Assembly (NCBI GenBank): GCA_035938875.1 | Contig: DASZGL010000115.1 | Coordinates: forward strand, 1-57,468 | Source of the DNA: DASZGL01 sp035938875 | GTDB taxonomy: Bacteria > Chloroflexota > Dormibacteria > Aeolococcales > Aeolococcaceae | DNA length: 57,468 nt | Reading direction: 5' to 3' | Shown: positions 44,803-53,368 of the stretch, piece by piece | Numbering within the stretch: position 1 is the first letter of the stretch | Layout of the letters: each line of letters opens with the position of its first letter | Translations under genes and position numbers: made by a program | Notes under the pieces: model-generated | Databases searched by the model: none | What the model saw: only the letters and a program-made list of their open reading frames with translations | Told to the model about the DNA's origin: nothing

Positions 44803-45828
44803 ATGGTCGGCGGATCTGTGGTGCGGGCGGCGGTGGCCGGTGCCACCGGCTATATCGGCGTGCAGTGCGTCGAGCTGCTCGCTGCGCATCCGCGGTTCGA
44901 GCTGAGCCGCCTGCTGGCGCGCAGCAACGCCGGCCGTCGCTTCAGCGACGTCGTGCCGGGGAGCAGCGTCGGCATGGCGCTCGACGAGGGACTCGATCCC
45001 GGCGACGCCGACGTGGTGATCGCGGCGCTGCCCCACACCGTTGCCGCCGCGCACGCCGGCGCGTGGCTTGCACGCGGCGCTGTCGTCGTTGACATGAGCG
45101 CCGACTTCCGCCTGCACGACCCTGCCGCGTACCGGCAGTGGTACGGGCTCGAGCACCCCGCGCCGCAGCTCTGCGACGAGGCGGTGTACGCGCTGCCGGA
45201 GCTCAACGCGGCCGGGCTGGGCGAGGCCAACCTCATCGCGGCTCCCGGCTGCTTCTCCACCGCGGGGCTGCTCGCCACCCTGCCTGCGGTGCGCGCCCGG
45301 CTCGTCGAGAACGACATCGTCGTCGACGCCAAGAGCGGTGTCAGCGGCGCGGGACGGTCCCCGTCGCTCGGCGTCCACTTCGCCGAGGTCAACGAGTCAG
45401 TCAAGGCCTACTCGGTGAGCGGTCATCGTCACAAAGCCGAGTTGCTCCAGGAGCTCAACGCGGCCGCCGGCGTGCCGGTGCGCCTGACGTTCGTCCCGCA
45501 CCTGGTGCCGATGACCCGCGGCATCCTGGCCACCGCGTACCTGCGTACGCGCGACGGTGTCAGCGTCGCCCAGCTCGTCGACGTCTACCGCGGGCTCTGC
45601 GACGCCCACCCATGTCTGCGCTACGACGAGGAGCCACCGCCGACCAAGTCGGTGTCCGGCACCAACCTGGCGGCGCTCAACGTCGTTGAACAGGACGGCG
45701 CCGTGGTGGTGACCTGCGCCATCGACAACCTGCTCAAGGGTGCAGCGGGTCAGGGCATCCAGGCGCTGAATCTGCGACTTGGATTCGAGGAGACAGCGGG
45801 GCTCCCGCTGCGACCGGCGTGGCCATGA
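44803..45828 (+). CDS. argC: N-acetyl-gamma-glutamyl-phosphate reductase
   Basis: NADPH-dependent reductase of arginine synthesis, 341 residues. The Rossmann loop is VAGATGYIGVQCVELL. The catalytic Cys150 lies in AAPGCFSTAGLLATL. The SGVSGAGRSPSLGVHF and SGHRHKAEL segments and the FVPHLVPMTRGILAT strand are diagnostic. ATG 44803 is preferred because upstream in-frame codons lie in the operator/promoter. It overlaps argJ by ATGA. Confidence 0.96.
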   Translation: MVGGSVVRAAVAGATGYIGVQCVELLAAHPRFELSRLLARSNAGRRFSDVVPGSSVGMALDEGLDPGDADVVIAALPHTVAAAHAGAWLARGAVVVDMSADFRLHDPAAYRQWYGLEHPAPQLCDEAVYALPELNAAGLGEANLIAAPGCFSTAGLLATLPAVRARLVENDIVVDAKSGVSGAGRSPSLGVHFAEVNESVKAYSVSGHRHKAELLQELNAAAGVPVRLTFVPHLVPMTRGILATAYLRTRDGVSVAQLVDVYRGLCDAHPCLRYDEEPPPTKSVSGTNLAALNVVEQDGAVVVTCAIDNLLKGAAGQGIQALNLRLGFEETAGLPLRPAWP

Positions 45829-47051
45829 CCGCTCCGCGGGCCGTTGAGCTCGACCTCGGTGTCTGCGCACCTCGGGGTTTTCGCGCCGGTGCGGCCGCGG
45901 CCCACGTCCGCGGTGACGGCGACCCGCAGCGGCTCGACATCGCATTGGTGCGCAGCGACCGACCCTGTACGGCCGCCGGTGTCTTCACCCGGAACACGGT
46001 CAAGGCCGCGCCGGTGGTCATCTCTCAGCTCACCCTGCGCCAGGGACATGTTCAGTCTGTGGTGATCAACAGCGGAAATGCCAACGCCTGCACCGGACCT
46101 CAGGGGTTTCGCGATGCGCTGCAGATGTGCAAGGCGGCTGCTGACGCCGCCGACCTGGATCCCGCCCAGGTGCTGGTCTGCAGCACGGGGGTGATCGGCC
46201 GGCCCATGCCGATGGACCGCATCGTCAGCGGCATCGCCTCGGCGGCGGCGACGCTCGACGCCAGCGGCGGATCCCTCGCGGCAAGAGCGATCATGACGAC
46301 CGACACGGTGGTCAAGCAGGCGACGGCGACGCGCGACATCGCCGGGCGTCGCATCACCGTCGGGGGCATGGCCAAGGGCGCGGGGATGATCCACCCTGAC
46401 ATGGCGACGCTGCTCGCGGTGGTGACCAGCGATGCCCCGGTGTCGCCCGGTGCGCTGCAGCCGCTGCTCCAGCGCGTCGCCGACCAGACGTTCAACTGCG
46501 TCACCATCGACGGTGACACGTCGACCAACGACACCCTGTTGCTGCTCACCAACGGGGCTGCGGGCGGCGAACCGTACGCCGCTGGGTCGCCTGAGCTGGC
46601 CGCCTTCGAGTCCGCTGTGCTCGAGGTCTGCGATTCGCTGAGCGAGCAGGTGGTTGCCGACGCCGAGGGTTCCAGCAAGCACTTCCGTGTCCAGGTGCGC
46701 AACGCCGCGGACGTCGACCAGGCACGGGCTGCGGCGAGGACGGTGGCGTCGAGCCCGCTGGTCAAGACCGCCATCCACGGCGGTGACCCCAATTGGGGCC
46801 GCATCGTCGCTGCGGTGGGGCGCAGCGGGGCTCAGTTCTCCCTCGACAGCTGCACGGTGCACGTCGGTGGCATCGTCGTGCTCGCGGAGGGAACGCCGGT
46901 GGACGCCGACCTCGACGCCGTGCGTGCCGTCTTCAGCCGGCCGCGCATCGACATCGACATCGACCTGGGCGCCGGCGCCGCGACCGGACACGCGTGGGGC
47001 TGTGACCTCAGCGCCGAGTACGTCCACATCAACGCCGACTACACGACGTGA
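45825..47051 (+). CDS. argJ: Glutamate N-acetyltransferase (ArgJ)
   Basis: Transfers the acetyl group from acetylornithine to glutamate, recycling it. The 408-residue precursor self-cleaves before the conserved threonine in KGAGMIHPDMATLLAVVTSDA (Ala194-Thr195), giving alpha and beta chains. INSGNANACTG and CSTGVIGRPMP mark the alpha chain. TFNCVTIDGDTSTND and HGGDPNWGRI mark the beta chain. ATG 45825 gives ATGA coupling; GTG 45819 would add two residues. Whether it also uses acetyl-CoA (bifunctional) cannot be seen. Confidence 0.95.
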   Translation: MTAPRAVELDLGVCAPRGFRAGAAAAHVRGDGDPQRLDIALVRSDRPCTAAGVFTRNTVKAAPVVISQLTLRQGHVQSVVINSGNANACTGPQGFRDALQMCKAAADAADLDPAQVLVCSTGVIGRPMPMDRIVSGIASAAATLDASGGSLAARAIMTTDTVVKQATATRDIAGRRITVGGMAKGAGMIHPDMATLLAVVTSDAPVSPGALQPLLQRVADQTFNCVTIDGDTSTNDTLLLLTNGAAGGEPYAAGSPELAAFESAVLEVCDSLSEQVVADAEGSSKHFRVQVRNAADVDQARAAARTVASSPLVKTAIHGGDPNWGRIVAAVGRSGAQFSLDSCTVHVGGIVVLAEGTPVDADLDAVRAVFSRPRIDIDIDLGAGAATGHAWGCDLSAEYVHINADYTT

Positions 47052-47061
47052 CGGAGGGGAG

Positions 47062-47958
47062 ATGACCACCAAGTCGATCGAGGAGCACATCCACCGCGCC
47101 GAGGTGCTGGTCGAGGCGCTTCCCTACATCCGGCGATTCAACGGACACACCATCGTCGTCAAGCTGGGCGGCTCGGCCATCGAGGGCGGTGACATCGAAC
47201 CGGTCCTCCAGGACGTGGTCCTGCTGCGCTTTGTCGGCATGCGCCCGGTGCTGGTGCACGGTGGCGGTCCGGCGATCAGTGCGTGGCAGCAGCGCATGGG
47301 CATTCAGTCGCGATTCGTCAATGGTCTTCGCGTCACCGATGCCCAGACCATGGAGATCGCCAAGATGGTGCTCACCGGTAAGGTCGGGCCGGAGCTGGTG
47401 GCCACCATCCACCGCCTCGGCGGCAACGCCATCGGGTTGAGCGGCGAGGATGGTCCGACACTGCTGGTGCGTCCCCGCGCCGCCGAGGGTGGTGAGGATC
47501 TCGGATTCGTCGGTGAGGTGGTGCAGGTCAACCCCGAACCCATCGAGGCCATCCTCGACCAGGGGCGCGTCCCCGTCGTCGCCTCGATCGGCCTCGGCTA
47601 CGACGGCCAGGCGTACAATGTCAACGCCGATGCCGTCGCCGCCGAGCTGGCGGTGTCGCTGCGCGCCACCAAGCTGCTGCTGCTCACCGACGTCGACGGC
47701 GTCCACGACAGTGACGGATCGCTGATCAGCGAGCTGGACTCCACCCGGGCGAAGTCGCTGATTGCCTCCGGCGTCATCAGCGGGGGAATGATCCCCAAGG
47801 TGATGGCCGCGCTGCGCTCCCTCGACGGCACCCGCGCGGCGCACATCATCGACGGACGCGTCCCCCATACCCTGCTGCTCGAGCTGCTCACCGAGCACGG
47901 TGTCGGCACCATGCTCACCGACGAGCCCACCACCGATGACGAACCGGAGGCGGCATGA
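47062..47958 (+). CDS. argB: Acetylglutamate kinase
   Basis: Phosphorylates N-acetylglutamate. The 298 residues have KLGGSAIEGG, LVHGGGPAISAWQQRMGI, FVNGLRVTDAQTMEIAKMVL, YNVNADAVAAELA and LLLTDVDGV. The N-terminal helix before the core (residues 1-25) is of the type linked to hexameric, arginine-inhibited enzymes. GGAGGGG lies just before ATG 47062. Overlaps argD by ATGA. Confidence 0.96.
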   Translation: MTTKSIEEHIHRAEVLVEALPYIRRFNGHTIVVKLGGSAIEGGDIEPVLQDVVLLRFVGMRPVLVHGGGPAISAWQQRMGIQSRFVNGLRVTDAQTMEIAKMVLTGKVGPELVATIHRLGGNAIGLSGEDGPTLLVRPRAAEGGEDLGFVGEVVQVNPEPIEAILDQGRVPVVASIGLGYDGQAYNVNADAVAAELAVSLRATKLLLLTDVDGVHDSDGSLISELDSTRAKSLIASGVISGGMIPKVMAALRSLDGTRAAHIIDGRVPHTLLLELLTEHGVGTMLTDEPTTDDEPEAA

Positions 47959-49187
47959 GCGCTTCTTCGACCACCGGCGTCAGCCTCCTCGAGCAACTGC
48001 GCGAGGAAGAAGCGCGCTACCTCATGGGCACCTATTCACGCCAGCCGGTCGCCTTCATCCGGGGAAGCGGCGTGCACGTCGTCGACAGCGAGGGGCGGGA
48101 GCACATCGACCTCGTCGCCGGCATCGCCGTCAACGTCCTCGGTCACTGCCCCGCCGCGGTGCGCGCCGCCCTCGAGCTGCAGTCGTCGACGCTGCTCCAC
48201 GCCAGCAACCTCTACTACACCGCGCCCCAGGTGGAGGCTGCGCGGCTGCTCGTCGAAACCGCATTCCCGGGGCGCGTGTTCTTCTGCAACAGCGGCGCCG
48301 AGGCCAATGAGGCGGCCATCAAGATCGCCCGCAAATGGGGACAGCGTCATCGCGGCGGCGCCTACCGCATCGTCTGCGCCAGCGGGGCATTCCATGGACG
48401 AACCCTGGCGACGCTGGCCGCCACCGGGCAGGAGAAGTACCTGGCGCCGTTCGCCCCGACCGTCGAGGGGTTCACCCACGTCGCCTTCGATGACGCCGGC
48501 GCCGTCGCCGACGCGATCGACGACAGCGTGGTCGCGGTGATGCTCGAGCCGGTGCTCGGTGAGACCGGGGTGCACCCCATGAGTGACGAAACTCTGCGAG
48601 GCATCCGTCAGCTGTGTGATCAGCGCGACGTGCTGCTCATCCTCGACGAGGTGCAGACCGGCATGGGGCGGACCGGTCGCTGGTGGGCGCACCAGCACGC
48701 CGGCATCACCCCCGATGTCATGACCGTCGCCAAGGGACTCGGCGGTGGGGTTGCCATCGGTGCCGTCCTGGCCGCGCCGCGTGCCGACGTGCTCGAGCCC
48801 GGCGACCACGGCTGCACATTCGGCGGCAACCCGCTGGCGACGACGGTTGCCGCCGCGGTGATGCGCACCATCACCGAGCGCGACCTCGTCGGCAACGCCG
48901 AGCGCGTCGGCGCTCACCTGCGCACTCGCCTCGAAGCGCTGCGCGAGGCCGGGCTTCCCGTCTCCGCGGTGCGTGGACGCGGCCTGATGCTCGCCGTGGT
49001 GCTCGGCGACGACCTGGCACCGCAGGTGGCCCGGGCGTGCCTGACAACCGGCGTGGTGATCAACGCCATCGGCCAGCGCGTGCTTCGCCTGGTGCCACCG
49101 CTGATCCTCACCGAGACCCAGGCCGACGAGGCGGTTCACCGCATCGAAGCGGGCATGCGCATGGTGCTCGCGGAGCGATCGGCGTGA
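47955..49187 (+). CDS. argD: Acetylornithine aminotransferase
   Basis: PLP-dependent class III aminotransferase, 410 residues. Motifs: GIAVNVLGHCPAAV, FFCNSGAEANEAAIKIARKW, CASGAFHGRTLATL, LILDEVQTGMGRTG and the Schiff-base lysine in TVAKGLGGGVAIGA. The HGCTFGGNPLA-type loop follows. The order argB-argD-argR lacks argF between them. The stop overlaps argR (GTGA). Confidence 0.95.
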   Translation: MSASSTTGVSLLEQLREEEARYLMGTYSRQPVAFIRGSGVHVVDSEGREHIDLVAGIAVNVLGHCPAAVRAALELQSSTLLHASNLYYTAPQVEAARLLVETAFPGRVFFCNSGAEANEAAIKIARKWGQRHRGGAYRIVCASGAFHGRTLATLAATGQEKYLAPFAPTVEGFTHVAFDDAGAVADAIDDSVVAVMLEPVLGETGVHPMSDETLRGIRQLCDQRDVLLILDEVQTGMGRTGRWWAHQHAGITPDVMTVAKGLGGGVAIGAVLAAPRADVLEPGDHGCTFGGNPLATTVAAAVMRTITERDLVGNAERVGAHLRTRLEALREAGLPVSAVRGRGLMLAVVLGDDLAPQVARACLTTGVVINAIGQRVLRLVPPLILTETQADEAVHRIEAGMRMVLAERSA

Positions 49188-49696
49188 GCTCGGCAGCTCC
49201 CGTCGCGCCACGGGCGCCGGAGTCGCCGCGCACCGCGAAGTCGGTTCGCCAGCGCGCCATCCTCGATCTGGTGCGGGCTCGTGCCATCCGCACCCAGGAC
49301 GAGCTGGTCGACGCGCTGCGCGGCCTGCACCTCGACGTCACCCAGGCGACGGTGAGCCGCGACGTCCGCGACCTGGGATTGGTGCGTGCCGCCGACGGCG
49401 AGGGACTCCGCTACGTCAGCGGCGTCGGCGACGTCGACCCGCAGGGGCCGTCATCCCGGGTGCGCTCGGTGTTCCGCGACCACGTGCGCAGCATCGAGTT
49501 CGTCGACCATCTCGGCGTGGTCAGGGGCCGGCCGAGCACGGCGCCGCTGGTCGCCGCGGCCATCGACGCGGCCCACTTCGAGGAGGTCGCCGGCACCGTC
49601 GCCGGCGACGACACCGTTCTCGTGGTCGCCCGTGGTCGCGCGGCCGCGTCACGGCTTCAGGCGCGGTTGGAGTCGTTCATCGGCGCTCGACGATGA
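49184..49696 (+). CDS. argR: Arginine repressor ArgR
   Basis: Hexameric arginine-dependent repressor, 170 residues. The winged helix-turn-helix (about 20-85) contains RTQDELVDALRGLHLDVTQ followed by ATVSRDVRDLGLVR, the Ser-Arg recognition helix. The C-terminal arginine-binding/oligomerisation domain ends EVAGTVAGDDTVLVVARG. It is co-translated with argD and argG. The likely target is the ARG box at 44768-44781. Confidence 0.95.
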   Translation: MSSAAPVAPRAPESPRTAKSVRQRAILDLVRARAIRTQDELVDALRGLHLDVTQATVSRDVRDLGLVRAADGEGLRYVSGVGDVDPQGPSSRVRSVFRDHVRSIEFVDHLGVVRGRPSTAPLVAAAIDAAHFEEVAGTVAGDDTVLVVARGRAAASRLQARLESFIGARR

Positions 49697-50979
49697 CCGC
49701 GGCCGCGCCGCGAAGCAAGTGCGTCCTCGCCTACAGCGGTGGGCTGGATACCTCGGTGGCGATTCCCTGGATGATCGAGCACCTGGGCCATGACGTGGTG
49801 GCGCTGAGCATCGACCTCGGCGAGGCCAAGGACCTCCGCGCCGTGCAGGACCGAGCTCTGCGCACTGGGGCCGTGGCCGCATACGTGATCGACGCCCGGC
49901 GGTTGTTCCTCGACAACTTCGCGTTTCCGTCACTCATGGCCGGAGCGCTCTACGAGGGGGTCTATCCCCTGGCCACCGCACTCGGCAGGCCGCTCATCGC
50001 CAAGCTGCTCGTCGACCTGGCCCGGGAGGAGGGGGCAACCGCGGTCGCCCACGGCTGCACCGGCAAGGGGAACGACCAGGTGCGCTTCGACGTGGCCGTC
50101 GCCGCCCTGGCGCCGGAGCTGCGCGTGGTCGCCCCGGTGCGCGACTGGGACATGGGCCGGCCGGACGAGCTGCGCTACGCCGCCGAGCATGGCATCGAGG
50201 TGCCGGCGACGGTGGAGTCGCCGTACTCGGTCGACGCCAATCTCTGGGGACGCAGCATCGAGGCGGGGATCCTCGAGGATCCCTGGGAAGAACCGCCTGC
50301 CGACGTCTTCCAGTGGACGGCTGACCCACGCCAGGCGCCATCGCGCGGCTCAGTCGTCGAGGTTCGCTTCGAGCAGGGACGTCCCATCGCCGTCGACGGC
50401 GAGGCGATGGCCGCGGAGGACCTCGTCTCGCGACTCAACGCGCTCGGCGGCGAGCACGGCGTCGGACGCATCGACCATGTCGAGAACCGCCTCGTGGGCA
50501 TCAAGTCGCGCGAGGTCTACGAGGCGCCGGCGGCGACGATCCTCTTCGCCGCACACCAGGCGCTGGAATCGCTGACCCTGTCGCGTGACGTCATGCGCTT
50601 CAAGCGTGTCGTCGCCGACGAGTGGGCCCGGCTGGTCTACGACGGCCTCTGGTTCAGCGCGCTGCGCCAGGACCTGTGGGCATTCGTGCGCTCGACACAG
50701 GACTTCGTCAGCGGCGACGTGCGTGTGCGCCTGCAGCAGGGATCCGTCCGGGTCGTCGGACGCAAGGCGGCACAGTCGCTCTACCGGCACGACCTGGCCA
50801 CCTACGACCGTGCTCACGACACCTTCAGCCACGGCGCCGCCCGGGGATTCATCGAGCTCTTCGGTCTGCCGCTGCGCACCCAGACAGAGGTGCAGGGCAC
50901 CCTCGGCGACGCATCGCGCCGTCTACTGCCTGAGCGACTTGATCGCCTCGAAGCACCGGGGGAGCGACCGCGTGGCTGA
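49693..50979 (+). CDS. argG: Argininosuccinate synthase
   Basis: Joins citrulline and aspartate using ATP. The 428 residues start with the ATP-pyrophosphatase loop VLAYSGGLDTSVAIPW (P-loop at 13-21). AHGCTGKGNDQVRFD binds citrulline and aspartate, VRDWDM and SPYSVDANLWGRSIE follow. IDHVENRLVGIKSREVYEAP and TYDRAHDTFSHGAARGFIEL close the core. Overlaps argR by ATGA. Its last 8 bases overlap the argH start GTG at 50972. Confidence 0.96.
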   Translation: MTAAAPRSKCVLAYSGGLDTSVAIPWMIEHLGHDVVALSIDLGEAKDLRAVQDRALRTGAVAAYVIDARRLFLDNFAFPSLMAGALYEGVYPLATALGRPLIAKLLVDLAREEGATAVAHGCTGKGNDQVRFDVAVAALAPELRVVAPVRDWDMGRPDELRYAAEHGIEVPATVESPYSVDANLWGRSIEAGILEDPWEEPPADVFQWTADPRQAPSRGSVVEVRFEQGRPIAVDGEAMAAEDLVSRLNALGGEHGVGRIDHVENRLVGIKSREVYEAPAATILFAAHQALESLTLSRDVMRFKRVVADEWARLVYDGLWFSALRQDLWAFVRSTQDFVSGDVRVRLQQGSVRVVGRKAAQSLYRHDLATYDRAHDTFSHGAARGFIELFGLPLRTQTEVQGTLGDASRRLLPERLDRLEAPGERPRG

Positions 50980-52513
50980 CCGCCCCGCCCAGGGGGGTAA
51001 GGCCGATCCGGGCTCTGCCCGGCCGGCAAGTCATAGGGGGGAGACTCCCCCTGCCCAGGGGGGTAAGGCCGATCCGGGCTCTGCCCGGTCGGCAAGTCAT
51101 AGGGGGGAGTTTCCCCCCGCCAAGGCGTGGTCGGGGCGTTTCGCGAGCAGGACGTCTCGCCGCGTCGAGGAATTCACCACCAGCCTGCCGATCGATCGCC
51201 GGCTCTACGCGGAGGACATCGAGGTATCGCGGGCGCACGCCCGCATGCTGCGTTCGATCAGGGTGCTCAGCGTCGCCGAGCACCGCGCCATCGACTCCGG
51301 TCTTCGCGCCATCCGCGGCCAGCTGGAACGCGGCCAGTTCGTCTTCGACGATGCCGACGAGGACATCCACATGGCGATCGAGCGCCGGCTCGGCGAGGTC
51401 GCCGGTGCCGCGGCGGGAAAGCTGCACACCGCGCGCAGCCGCAACGACCAGGTGGCCACCGACCTGCGCCTCTACGGCAGGCGCGCCTGCGTGGAGCTGA
51501 GGCTGAGCATCGCTGGTCTGATGGAGGCGCTGCTCCGCCGCGCGCGGCAGCATCGCACCACGGTGATGCCCGGATACACGCACCTTCAGCGCGCCCAGGT
51601 GGTGTCGCTGGCTCACCATCTGCTCGCCTACGTGGACATGTTGCAGCGCGACGTCGAGCGCTTCGAGCGCGCCGAGGACAGCTGCGACACACTGGTGCTC
51701 GGCAGCGGCGCTCTCGCCGGGACGACGCTGCCCATCGACCGCGAGATGGTCGCCGAGCTGCTCGGCTTCAGCCGTGTCAGCGCCAACAGCATCGACGCCG
51801 TGGCCGATCGCGACTTCGCCGTCGAGATCATCGCCGCGTGCGCGCTGCTGATGGTGCATCTCTCGCGCTTTGCCGAGGAGATCGTCCTCTGGACGTCGTC
51901 GGAGTTCGGCTTCGCCAGCCTGCCGGATTCGCATGCCACCGGATCCAGCCTGATGCCGCAGAAGAAGAACCCCGACGTTCTGGAGCTCATCCGCGGCCGC
52001 ACCGGCCACGTGACCGGGTCGCTGGTGTCCCTGCTGACAACGATGAAGGGGCTTCCCCTGGCCTACAACCGCGACCTGCAGGAGGACAAACAGGCGCTGT
52101 TCGGCGCGCTGGACACCACTCGCGCCTGTGTCGACATGCTCGCCGACATCGTCGACGTGCTCCGCTTCGACGTCGCCGCCATGCGCCGAGCGGCCAGCGA
52201 TCCGGCTCTGATGGCCACCGACGTCGCCGAGTACCTGGTGGTCAGGGGCGTGCCCTTCCGCGAGGCGCACCACATCGCCGGCGGCGCGGTGCGCGAGGCT
52301 CTGCGCAGGCGGCGCACCCTGGCTGACCTCGACGCCCGCGACTGGGCGGCCATCGACAGCCGCCTGGGGCCTGACGTCGTCGAGCTCTTCGACGTCGAGG
52401 CGGCGCTGAGGCGTCGCGACCTGGCCGGCGGTCCCGGCCCTCGATCGATCTCGCGGCAGCTCAGTCGCGCCGCGGCGCTGGTGGCGCGCACCGGCCGCGT
52501 GTCCCCTCGCTGA
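50972..52513 (+). CDS. argH: Argininosuccinate lyase with repeat-derived N-terminal insert
   Basis: Cleaves argininosuccinate to arginine and fumarate. Motifs: KAWSGRFASRT (the normal family N-terminus), KLHTARSRNDQVATDLRL, MPGYTHLQRAQ with catalytic His, and the superfamily signature GSSLMPQKKNPD with catalytic Ser. The only possible start before KAWSGRF is GTG 50972, which has GGGGGAG 7 nt upstream. This forces translation of two tandem 66-bp repeats as residues 7-50 (2 x 22 residues, each QGGKADPGSAR-x-ASHRGE-x-PPA). The total is 513 residues, about 45 more than usual, all from the insert. The next in-frame ATG (51247) would remove essential N-terminal residues. Confidence 0.95.
   Translation: MADRPAQGGKADPGSARPASHRGETPPAQGGKADPGSARSASHRGEFPPAKAWSGRFASRTSRRVEEFTTSLPIDRRLYAEDIEVSRAHARMLRSIRVLSVAEHRAIDSGLRAIRGQLERGQFVFDDADEDIHMAIERRLGEVAGAAAGKLHTARSRNDQVATDLRLYGRRACVELRLSIAGLMEALLRRARQHRTTVMPGYTHLQRAQVVSLAHHLLAYVDMLQRDVERFERAEDSCDTLVLGSGALAGTTLPIDREMVAELLGFSRVSANSIDAVADRDFAVEIIAACALLMVHLSRFAEEIVLWTSSEFGFASLPDSHATGSSLMPQKKNPDVLELIRGRTGHVTGSLVSLLTTMKGLPLAYNRDLQEDKQALFGALDTTRACVDMLADIVDVLRFDVAAMRRAASDPALMATDVAEYLVVRGVPFREAHHIAGGAVREALRRRRTLADLDARDWAAIDSRLGPDVVELFDVEAALRRRDLAGGPGPRSISRQLSRAAALVARTGRVSPR
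50991..51056 (+). repeat. Short palindromic repeat, in-frame copy A in argH
   Basis: A 66-bp unit made of the 3' part of the long intergenic repeat: AGGGGGGTAAGGCCGATCC, a GGGC-TCT-GCCC centred hairpin, and GGGGGGAG-AC-TCCCCC. The length is 22 codons exactly, so the argH frame stays open. It differs from copy B at five positions. Confidence 0.9.
51057..51122 (+). repeat. Short palindromic repeat, in-frame copy B in argH
   Basis: Direct tandem duplicate of 50991-51056, with the last hairpin reading GGGGGGAG-TT-TCCCCCC. Two of the five differences change amino acids (P to S, T to F). The junction with the conserved ArgH N-terminus is the codon before Lys51. Confidence 0.9.
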
Positions 52514-52532
52514 GGGTTGGTTGGCGACGGCG

Positions 52533-52538
52533 TATCCT
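52533..52538 (+). promoter_or_regulatory. -10-like element for the metallophosphatase gene
   Basis: TATCCT ends 7 nt before ATG 52546, with GGGGG in between that could alternatively act as a weak ribosome site. Confidence 0.35.
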
Positions 52539-52545
52539 CGGGGGC

Positions 52546-53319
52546 ATGGCGACGCGTCCACTGCTCATCGTCGGCGACGTCCAGGGGGACGCTGAGCGCC
52601 TCCGCGAGGCACTGGCGCCATATCCCGAGGAGGCGGTGGACACCATCTTTCTCGGCGACTTCTTCCAGGGCGGTCCCCCGGGGGCCGGTGGCGGTGCGGC
52701 GGCGGCGCGCATCGCACGCGCGCGGCGCAACAGCCGCAGCATTCTCGGCAACCACGACCTGCTGCTGCTCTGCGTCCTCGAAGAGGTACGCACCGGCTGG
52801 ACCCCCGACAAGGTGCGCGAGTGGGGACCGCGAACCCTTGCCGAGATCTGGCTGTGGCGCCGCGGTGATTGGGCCGACCTGCGCGCTGTCGCCGACTCCC
52901 CCGACCTCGAGGCGTGGCTGCGTTCGCTGCCGCTGATGATCAAGCTCGATGACGGCACGCTGGTGCAGCACTGTGACGACGACGCGTATCGGCGGCTCGG
53001 CGACGATGTCGAAAGCGTCAACGCGGCCGCGCAGCAAAAGCTCAAGGAACCCCACGGAGCGTGGTCGATCTTCTGGCACACGGTGGGACGTCGCGCCTTC
53101 ACCGACGAGGCACGTCTCGACGAGCATCTCGCTCACTTCGGCGCGCGTCGCATCGTCCACGGTCATACACCACATCACGGCGCGGGCCCGACACCGGCGC
53201 ACAATGGTCGCGTGTGGAGCTTCGACGGCTGCTTCAGCCGCTTCTGGGCCGAGGACGGCCAGGGGACGGGACCCATCGAGGCCACCGTCGCCCTGCTGCC
53301 GCCGATCGCCGCGCGCTGA
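52546..53319 (+). CDS. Calcineurin-like metallophosphatase
   Basis: A 257-residue cytoplasmic phosphoesterase of the PPP/ApaH type. The dimetal motifs are in order: VGDVQGD (10-15), FLGDFFQGG (the GDxxDRG position, altered), ILGNHDLL, and the two late histidines in VHGHTPHH. The second motif lacks the usual D-R-G and reads F-Q-G, and a Gly/Ala-rich loop follows. Substrates could be phosphoproteins, dinucleotides or others. It stands 32 nt after argH with its own -10-like box. Confidence 0.85.
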   Translation: MATRPLLIVGDVQGDAERLREALAPYPEEAVDTIFLGDFFQGGPPGAGGGAAAARIARARRNSRSILGNHDLLLLCVLEEVRTGWTPDKVREWGPRTLAEIWLWRRGDWADLRAVADSPDLEAWLRSLPLMIKLDDGTLVQHCDDDAYRRLGDDVESVNAAAQQKLKEPHGAWSIFWHTVGRRAFTDEARLDEHLAHFGARRIVHGHTPHHGAGPTPAHNGRVWSFDGCFSRFWAEDGQGTGPIEATVALLPPIAAR

Positions 53320-53368
53320 CCACTCCCGACCTCGGGTATCCTTGGTCGCGCCCAGTGCGGAGGCGTCG

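Noticed and set aside
50991..51122. CRISPR-like repeat
   Set aside because: There are only two direct units, adjacent without spacers, in a coding frame and related to intergenic hairpin repeats.
50849..52561. 570-codon frame antisense to argH
   Set aside because: Antisense shadow of argH. It includes the repeat translated in another frame but has no recognisable protein motif.
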